A DNA stretch of 64,000 nt. It comes from Gemmatimonadaceae bacterium. Its GTDB lineage: Bacteria; Gemmatimonadota; Gemmatimonadetes; Gemmatimonadales; Gemmatimonadaceae. Positions 58,197 to 64,000 of this stretch are shown here, piece by piece. The translations under genes and the position numbers were made by a program. The notes under the pieces are model-generated. The model saw only the letters and a list, made by a program, of their open reading frames with translations. It had not been told where the DNA came from and made no database searches. Positions within the stretch are counted from its first letter, which is position 1, and each line of letters opens with the position of its first letter. The stretch spans positions 62,001 through 126,000 of the forward strand of contig JABAQJ010000017.1 of assembly GCA_019186945.1 (NCBI GenBank), written 5' to 3'.

Positions 58197-61100
58197 ATGA
58201 CTGTCGGTCGCTTCCTCGCCGCCTCCTTCACGACCGCCCTCCTCTCCACGATGGCCGGCGCACAGTCCAACCCCTTTGCCGCGCTCCGATTCCGCACGAT
58301 CGGCCCGGCGAACATGAGCGGGCGGATCACGGACATCGCCGTTAACGAGAGCAACAGCTACGAGTTCTATGCAGCGAGCGCGACTGGCGGCGTATGGAAG
58401 ACGAGCGACAACGGCGTCACATGGGCGCCGGTCTTCCAAAACGAGGCGACGCACTCGGTCGGTAGCCTCGCCGTGGATCAGCGTAACCCTCGGACCGTAT
58501 GGGTTGGAAGTGGCGAGGCCACCAACCGTCAGAGTTCGAGCTGGGGAGACGGCATCTACAAGTCGACCGACGGCGGAAGAACATGGGCCAACATGGGGCT
58601 CCGGGACAGCCACCACATTGCACGGATCGTGGTGGATCCGGCTAACTCGGACGTCGTTTACGTCGCCGTCCCCGGACACCTCTGGGGCCCCAACAGGGAG
58701 CGCGGCCTGTACAAGACCGTCGACGGCGGCCGCACCTGGAGTCTCGTGCTGGCGAAGGACGAGGATACCGGCGCCGTAGACGTCGCGATCGATCCTTCCG
58801 ATCCGAATATCCTGTATGCGGCGATGTACCAGCGACGCCGGCAACCGTTCGGTTTCGTGGGCGGCGGCCCAGGCAGCGGTCTCTTCAAGAGCACGGACGC
58901 GGGAAGGACGTGGCGTCGCCTCGATGCCGGCCTGCCCGAAGGCATAGTCGGCCGGATCGGGATCTCCATCTATCGAAAGGATCCTCGAATCGTCTACATC
59001 TCGCTGGAGCAGGGCGAACGATACACCTCCTCGATCTCATACGCCAAGCGCCTGGGCGGCGTGTTTCGTTCCGATGACAGGGGCGAGTCGTGGCGAGCGA
59101 TGTCAGACTGGAATCCTCGGCCGGCGTATTCGTCGCAGATCCGGGTGGATCCCAACGATGTGAGCAGGATTTACATGGTGCAGTATTCGGTCAGCGACGA
59201 CAGCGGGAAGACGTTCCGGTCGCCTCCTCAAAGCCTGCATGGCGACGATCGCGTGGTCTGGGTGGATCCGAAAGACTCGCGGCACCTGATCAAGGGCGAC
59301 GATGGCGGAGTCGGCATCAGCTACGATCGCGGGGTCAAATGGCTGTACGTCAGTTCGCTACCGGTCTCCCAGTTCTATCACCTGTCCGTCAACAACGCCA
59401 AGCCCTACATGGTGTGTGGCGGTTTGCAGGACAATGGAAGCTGGTGCGGACCCAATCAGACATTCTCGACCGAAGGTATCTCCAACGACGATTGGATCCG
59501 GGTCGGCAGCGGCGATGGCTTTCACAACGTCATAGACACGACGGACAACCGAACGCTCTATTCTTCGTCCCAGTATCTCGGGATCACCAAGGTGGACCTG
59601 CGCACTCTCGAGGTCAGGAACCTCCGTCCGACGGTGAAGGAAGGTGAAGGGCCGAAGCTGGGTAACTGGGGCGCACCAGACCCGAAGGTGGGCAAGAAGA
59701 TTCCGCCAGCGGGCTGGAACTCCCCATTCCTGATCTCGTCGCACGACGCCAACACGATATACGCCGGGATGGCGGTACTCTGGACGAGCAGCGACCGTGG
59801 CACCACGTGGCGCTCGTTAGGGAACCCAACCACCGGTCTCGATCGCCGATCGCTGACGATCATGGGCCAGACGCCTGAGCAGGTGTCGCTCTCGCTAGAC
59901 GACGGGGTGTCCTACTTCCCGACGATTTCCGCACTGGCCGAGTCGCCGGTGGTGAAGGGACTGCTGTGGGTCGGGACGGACGACGGTAACCTTCAACGTT
60001 CGCGCGACGGTGGCAGAACCTGGAAGAACGTGATCGGCAACGTTCCCGGAGTTCCGAAGGGAACATGGGTCGCCGCGATCGCCGCCTCGCGATACGCCCC
60101 GGGGACCGTGTACGTAGCATTCGATGGGCACCAGGCGGACGACTATACGAACTACCTCTACAAGACCGTCGACCACGGGGAGACGTGGCATCCGATCGTT
60201 TCGGACCTGCCGGCCGATCGCGTGATCCATGCGATCCTCGAAGACACGCGCAATCCCAATGTGCTGTATCTGGGCACGGAGTTCGGTCTTTTCGTCACGA
60301 CGGACGGTGGAACGCACTGGGTTGCGCTAAGGAACAACATGCCGACATTACCGGTGAACGACCTCGCATTGCAGGCGCGCGAGAACGACCTCGTCCTTGC
60401 AACGCACGGTCGCGGGATCTGGATCCTCGACCAGGTCAATGCCATCCGCGAGCTGACACCGGCGGTTGCGGCTGCCGACGGACACGTCTTTTCGATCAAC
60501 CCGGCGGAGATGACGCGCCTGGCGAGCACGAAAGCGCATGCCGGCGACATGATCTTCCGCGGCGAGAATCCGCCAGCCGGCGCGATCATCGACTTCTACG
60601 TGCGTCAACCAGTCAGCGGCGCCCGTCTGCGCATCCTGACGCAGGCCGGCGCTACGGTCGTCGCGCTGCCTGTCGACTCGTCGCTCGACGCCGGCGTGCA
60701 CCGCATCGTCTGGAACCTGCGGCAGCCGCCGCTCCGGCAACCCGTCAGACGCGCAGACGGCGACGACGACAATGGCGGACTGCCGGGCCGGTACGTCGAT
60801 CCCGGCACATACGTCGCGCAGCTTATCGTGAGCGGCAAGTCCTTCGAGCGGCGCTTCGAGGTTCGGGAAGATCCGCGAATCGCCGTGACGGCTCTGGAGC
60901 GGAAGCGGTGGACAGACGCGTTGGACAGGATCGCGACGCAGTATCGCGCGTCGGTGGCGCTGGCTGACTCCGCTCGTGCCGAACGGACGAGATTGGAGCG
61001 CGATGGCACGACGGATCCTCGTCGCCTCGCCGAAGTCAGGGACATCGCCGAGACCGCAACTGAACTGGTCGAACGCATCGCGGCACTCTACGGCAATGTG

Positions 61101-61211
61101 GTTCGGGTCACGGAGTCGCCGACGGCCGATCAGCGCGCACAGGCAGCCTACTTCCCCACGGTGCTCCGCGAGCTGCAACTGCGCTGGCGTGCCGCAGGAA
61201 CTCGCAGCTGA
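58197..61211 (+). CDS. Secreted BNR/VPS10-like beta-propeller protein (second copy)
   Basis: A 1004-residue protein with signal MTVGRFLAASFTTALLSTMA ending AQS. It has the same plan as the 1071-residue protein at 51583: GGVWKTSDNGVTWAPVF, GIYKSTDGGRTWANMG, GLYKTVDGGRTWSLVL, GLFKSTDAGRTWRRLD, GVFRSDDRGESWRAMS, then a beta domain and a helical tail. AAG GAG at 58183 lies 8 bases before ATG 58197. The two genes are paralogues on opposite strands, separated by the M20 and CsgG-like genes. Likely exported and surface-linked; enzyme activity is not shown by the sequence. Confidence 0.9.
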   Translation: MTVGRFLAASFTTALLSTMAGAQSNPFAALRFRTIGPANMSGRITDIAVNESNSYEFYAASATGGVWKTSDNGVTWAPVFQNEATHSVGSLAVDQRNPRTVWVGSGEATNRQSSSWGDGIYKSTDGGRTWANMGLRDSHHIARIVVDPANSDVVYVAVPGHLWGPNRERGLYKTVDGGRTWSLVLAKDEDTGAVDVAIDPSDPNILYAAMYQRRRQPFGFVGGGPGSGLFKSTDAGRTWRRLDAGLPEGIVGRIGISIYRKDPRIVYISLEQGERYTSSISYAKRLGGVFRSDDRGESWRAMSDWNPRPAYSSQIRVDPNDVSRIYMVQYSVSDDSGKTFRSPPQSLHGDDRVVWVDPKDSRHLIKGDDGGVGISYDRGVKWLYVSSLPVSQFYHLSVNNAKPYMVCGGLQDNGSWCGPNQTFSTEGISNDDWIRVGSGDGFHNVIDTTDNRTLYSSSQYLGITKVDLRTLEVRNLRPTVKEGEGPKLGNWGAPDPKVGKKIPPAGWNSPFLISSHDANTIYAGMAVLWTSSDRGTTWRSLGNPTTGLDRRSLTIMGQTPEQVSLSLDDGVSYFPTISALAESPVVKGLLWVGTDDGNLQRSRDGGRTWKNVIGNVPGVPKGTWVAAIAASRYAPGTVYVAFDGHQADDYTNYLYKTVDHGETWHPIVSDLPADRVIHAILEDTRNPNVLYLGTEFGLFVTTDGGTHWVALRNNMPTLPVNDLALQARENDLVLATHGRGIWILDQVNAIRELTPAVAAADGHVFSINPAEMTRLASTKAHAGDMIFRGENPPAGAIIDFYVRQPVSGARLRILTQAGATVVALPVDSSLDAGVHRIVWNLRQPPLRQPVRRADGDDDNGGLPGRYVDPGTYVAQLIVSGKSFERRFEVREDPRIAVTALERKRWTDALDRIATQYRASVALADSARAERTRLERDGTTDPRRLAEVRDIAETATELVERIAALYGNVVRVTESPTADQRAQAAYFPTVLRELQLRWRAAGTRS

Positions 61212-61222
61212 TCCCGGTTCCC

Positions 61223-63145
61223 GTGCCTGAATCCAACGCGACCGATACCACCCAGCAGCCCGGACCGCTCGAACGTTTCGGTCTTCGCGGCGCCCGACCG
61301 CGCGACATCTTCCTGCTCGCGCTCTGGGTAGGAACGCTGGCCGGTCTTCTCGAGGCGCTGGTTGCCGAGGTCGGCGCCCGCATCCTTCACCTGCCCGCCG
61401 GCGACCTGATCCCGGCCGAAGTGTTCTGGATCGCTCCGCTGGCCGCGGCCGGCTGCCTGACGATCGTAGCCGTTGTGTTGTTCCTGCTCGATAGATTGCT
61501 GCCGTCGCTATCGCTGCGGAGCCTCGCATTCCCGCTCTTCGTGACGGTTTCCGCCTACAGCCTGATCCGCTCGTTTCGCCTGGGCGTCGCATGGTTCGCC
61601 GCGTTGGTGCTGGGCCTTGGCGTGGCCGTACTGTGCGTGCGCCTCGTCGCCAAGCGACCGGGGTTTACGGCGCGCACCGTTCCGCGGACGCTGGCCTGGG
61701 CGGCGGCCCTGCTGACTGCGTACGCGGCAATCGTTCCGATGGCACGGCGCGTCATCGAGCGCCGTGCGCTGGCCGCACTTCCCGCACCGCCCAGCGGAAC
61801 TCCGAATGTCCTTATCGTGGTGCTGGATGCCGTGCGTCAACTGGACGTCTCGCTGTACGGATATCCGCGTGAAACGACACCCAACCTGACGGCATTCGCA
61901 AAGCGCGGGGCTACGTACGACCGCGCATTCGCGACGTCACCTTGGTCGCTGCCATCGCATGCGTCGCTGCTGACGGGAAAGTATCCTGACGAGATGACCG
62001 CCGGTCACCGGCAGCCACTCGACGGTTCGCTCCCAATGTTGCAGGAAGTGCTCGGAAGGAAGGGCTATGCGACCGGCGGCTTCGTCGGCAATCTCTCGTA
62101 CCTCCAACCGGACTTCGGAATAGCGCGCGGATTCCTCACGTACGACTCGCGGGCACCCATCACGCTGCCTGCAATGCTCAACACGTGGTGGCTCGGACGA
62201 ACTGTGTTCGAGTCGATCAACGCCGCTCGCGGTATTCACCAGAAGCTCCTGCGCCGCAGTTCTGCCCACGTCAACCAGGAGCTGCTTGCATGGATCGATC
62301 GACGCGGTGCACGACCGTTCTTTGCGTTCATCAACTATTTCGAGGCACACGAGCCGTACCTTCCGCCGGCACCGTTCGACACCGCGTTCGGCGACGGACG
62401 GCGGCGCCGATATTGGCACGACGAGTTGCCACGGCCCTATTCGCCCACGGAACTCTCTGACATGCGATCGTCGTACGACGGCGCCATCCGGTACATGGAT
62501 GATCAGCTCCAGCGCCTGCTCGATGCGCTGAGAGAACGGGGCGAACTGGACAGGACGATCGTCATCGTCACTGCTGACCATGGCGAGGAATTCGGCGACC
62601 ACGATCCGTCGCTGGTAGGTCATAGCCTGACGCTGCACACGACATCGACGCTGGTGCCGCTGGTGCTCGTTTACCCGCCGGCGGTCCCGGCCGGTGTGCA
62701 CCGTGCCGAGCCGGTTAGCCTGCGCGACATCCCCGCAACAGTGATGGGGCTGGCGGGATTGTCGGCGACGCCACCATTCGAGGGAGTCTCACTCGCGGCC
62801 TACGCGCACGACTCGGCTCCGCCCACGCCACGTGCCATGAACGTGGAGCGGGCACGCAAGGGCGCGTTGCCGCCGTGGACGGCTAACGACGGCAACATGT
62901 TTGGAGTCGTCGAAGGCAACATGCACTTCTTCCTCGATGCCCAAGGCGGTGAGCACCTGTACGATCTGTCGACCGACATCGAAGAGCGCACCAACCTTGC
63001 CGACAGACCGGAAACGGCCGACGTGCGCACTCGGTCCCGGTTTCTGCTCGACAGCCTGATGGCGGGCCCCAACCACACGCTGCGAGTCCGGGCCCCAGCC
63101 ACTGGCAAGGGCTTCGGCCGCGGCAAGAACAAACGCAAGGGCTAG
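61223..63145 (+). CDS. Membrane-anchored sulfatase
   Basis: A 640-residue protein. Four or five membrane helices occupy residues 30-190 (FLLALWVGTLAGLLEALVAE, LAAAGCLTIVAVVLFLLDRL, and others). The alkaline-phosphatase/sulfatase domain follows: NVLIVVLDAVRQLDVSLYGY with the metal aspartate, then WSLPSHASLLTGKYP where the catalytic position is Ser, NYFEAHEPYLPPAP, and TADHGEEFGDHDPSLVGHSL with the second metal site. The usual C-x-P-S-R is S-L-P-S-H, a variant seen in membrane sulfatase or phosphoethanolamine-transferase-like enzymes. GTG 61223 starts 11 bases after the previous stop. Confidence 0.9.
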   Translation: MPESNATDTTQQPGPLERFGLRGARPRDIFLLALWVGTLAGLLEALVAEVGARILHLPAGDLIPAEVFWIAPLAAAGCLTIVAVVLFLLDRLLPSLSLRSLAFPLFVTVSAYSLIRSFRLGVAWFAALVLGLGVAVLCVRLVAKRPGFTARTVPRTLAWAAALLTAYAAIVPMARRVIERRALAALPAPPSGTPNVLIVVLDAVRQLDVSLYGYPRETTPNLTAFAKRGATYDRAFATSPWSLPSHASLLTGKYPDEMTAGHRQPLDGSLPMLQEVLGRKGYATGGFVGNLSYLQPDFGIARGFLTYDSRAPITLPAMLNTWWLGRTVFESINAARGIHQKLLRRSSAHVNQELLAWIDRRGARPFFAFINYFEAHEPYLPPAPFDTAFGDGRRRRYWHDELPRPYSPTELSDMRSSYDGAIRYMDDQLQRLLDALRERGELDRTIVIVTADHGEEFGDHDPSLVGHSLTLHTTSTLVPLVLVYPPAVPAGVHRAEPVSLRDIPATVMGLAGLSATPPFEGVSLAAYAHDSAPPTPRAMNVERARKGALPPWTANDGNMFGVVEGNMHFFLDAQGGEHLYDLSTDIEERTNLADRPETADVRTRSRFLLDSLMAGPNHTLRVRAPATGKGFGRGKNKRKG

Positions 63146-63166
63146 CACAACCCAGCCGACCTCGCG

Positions 63167-64000
63167 TCAGCCAGTGCGGCTCGGATCGTCCAGGCCTTCC
63201 GCCGCTCTCGCCCACTGTTCCATCGCCGCATCGAGCGCCCGCTGAGCGAGCGACAGCTCGCGCTGCAACCTGACGGCGGCGTTTACGTCGCCGCTGCCGT
63301 CGTACAGCGTAGGATCGTTCAACACGGATTGCAGCCGGAGCACCTCCGCCTCCTTCGCGTGCACGTCCTGCTCCAGTGACTCGACGTCTCGACGAGCCGC
63401 GCGCAAAGAGTCCTGCTCCTTTCTTCGCGCCTCGATCGACTTCCTGTCGCGCAGCCGTGCCACGTCGCGAGCTGCCGCCGCCGTCGCTGTCTCGTGCCTT
63501 AGCCGCTGCGCGACACGCTCGGCGTGACGCCTCTCCCATTCTACGAACGGCCCGCGGAAATCCTCGACTTGCGTACCGTCGAACGCCCAAACGCGTGTCG
63601 CCAGCTCGCGCAGGAAGGCCCGATCGTGACTCACCAGCAACACCGTGCCTTCGAAGTCCTCGATGGCATCCTCGATGGCCTCGATCGATTCGACATCGAG
63701 ATGATTGGTCGGCTCGTCGAGGACCAGCAGGTTCGCGTGCCGCAACGTCATTATCGCCAGCGCAACCCGCGACCGTTCGCCACCGGACAGCGTCGAGGTA
63801 TTCCACAGCACCTGATCGCCACTGAAGCCGAAGGCGCCGAGGTGCCCCTGGACCTGACCGCGGTTCCAGAGAGATCGCAGATCCGCAATGCAATCGTAGA
63901 TCGTGCGGTCGCGCGGCACTTGGGCCAGATCCTGTCGGAACCATTCGGCGGTCACCGAACCGCCAATGCGCGCCGTTCCGCTGGCGGCGGCACGGCTGCC
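63167..64000 (-). CDS. ABC-F family ATPase, C-terminal part (runs off the right edge)
   Basis: The minus-strand frame is open to base 64000 and gives 277 residues of the C-terminal half. The second nucleotide-binding domain is partly present: STLSGGERSRVALAIMTLRH (signature) and NLLVLDEPTNHLDVESIEAI (Walker B and the DEPTNHLD mark of ABC-F), then TVLLVSHDRAFLRELATRVW. A basic coiled-coil C-terminal tail follows (RLRHETATAAAARDVARLRD ... VLRLQSVLNDP), as in Uup or EttA/ABCF3 proteins. These soluble ATPases act on the ribosome or on DNA structures; which group is not decidable from this part. Confidence 0.93.
   Translation of the reverse strand, partial: GSRAAASGTARIGGSVTAEWFRQDLAQVPRDRTIYDCIADLRSLWNRGQVQGHLGAFGFSGDQVLWNTSTLSGGERSRVALAIMTLRHANLLVLDEPTNHLDVESIEAIEDAIEDFEGTVLLVSHDRAFLRELATRVWAFDGTQVEDFRGPFVEWERRHAERVAQRLRHETATAAAARDVARLRDRKSIEARRKEQDSLRAARRDVESLEQDVHAKEAEVLRLQSVLNDPTLYDGSGDVNAAVRLQRELSLAQRALDAAMEQWARAAEGLDDPSRTG

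Larger units (their letters stand above)
2986..59822. repeat. Dispersed 8-mer CGTTAGGY (RCCTAACG), 27 copies
   Basis: By eye I find CGTTAGGY or its reverse complement starting at 2986, 4595, 6412, 8804, 10581, 12184, 13212, 16187, 18145, 20345, 21248, 21834, 23575, 29475, 32380, 33013, 34549, 35374, 37284, 37608, 39077, 43473, 44283, 46110, 53296, 55447 and 57320. A 28th, at 59815, ends in G instead of C or T. About 4 copies are expected by base composition. All lie in or at the ends of genes. Confidence 0.75.

Overview
The window is high-GC bacterial DNA, densely packed with genes on both strands. No phage, insertion sequence or CRISPR array was seen. Several traits fit a Gram-negative, aerobic soil or freshwater lineage such as Gemmatimonadota: a six-gene alternative complex III, many lipoprotein and outer-membrane signals, large BNR/VPS10-like secreted proteins, SdrD-type rod proteins, and frequent GTG starts with GTGA or ATGA overlaps. 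This placement is inference; no rRNA gene is present to confirm it.

Layout, left to right. Positions 1-2360 hold the N-terminal part of an unidentified protein, a tRNA-Ala(UGC), a zinc-finger thioredoxin (trxC) and a Tat-exported DsrE-like protein. Positions 2539-10379 (minus) are the alternative complex III operon actABCDEF, with a near-perfect Rex-type operator (10419-10436) upstream. Positions 10583-18825 (minus) form an overlapping set: ABC solute-binding protein, heparinase II/III-like lyase, SpoU rRNA/tRNA methyltransferase, class III aminotransferase and two amidohydrolases. Two permease genes diverge from it at 18820. Positions 20767-25836 hold dodecin, a LysM protein, a small lipoprotein, a GH38 alpha-mannosidase, a DedA membrane protein and an Mn-type superoxide dismutase. 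Positions 26003-37312 carry speA, an epimerase-like protein, an S9 peptidase, a CstB-like persulfide dioxygenase, a DUF502 membrane protein, a secreted amidohydrolase, a sialidase-like lipoprotein and a TlpA-like thioredoxin lipoprotein.

Positions 37314-49051 (minus) contain two adjacent paralogous surface lipoproteins. They share N- and C-terminal domains but differ in the rod between: 3 SdrD_B-like units in the 920-residue protein and 22 units, as 11 alternating A/B pairs, in the 2992-residue protein. Positions 49342-64000 carry a small basic membrane protein, a peptidoglycan-binding/YkuD-like protein, a DJ-1/PfpI protein, two large BNR/VPS10-like secreted proteins (1071 and 1004 residues), an M20 peptidase, a frameshifted outer-membrane pseudogene, a CsgG-like protein, a membrane sulfatase, and the C-terminal half of an ABC-F ATPase at the right edge.

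Read together, the genes suggest an aerobic respirer (complex III replacement, superoxide dismutase, sulfide detoxification, thioredoxins) that breaks down external polysaccharide and peptide (lyase, GH38, sulfatase, sialidase-like, S9 and M20 peptidases, oligopeptide-type transporter) and displays calcium-binding rods on its surface.

The most unusual genome-scale signal is the 8-mer CGTTAGGY (reverse complement RCCTAACG). I count 27 copies by eye, about seven times chance, in several codon frames and even inside stop codons.
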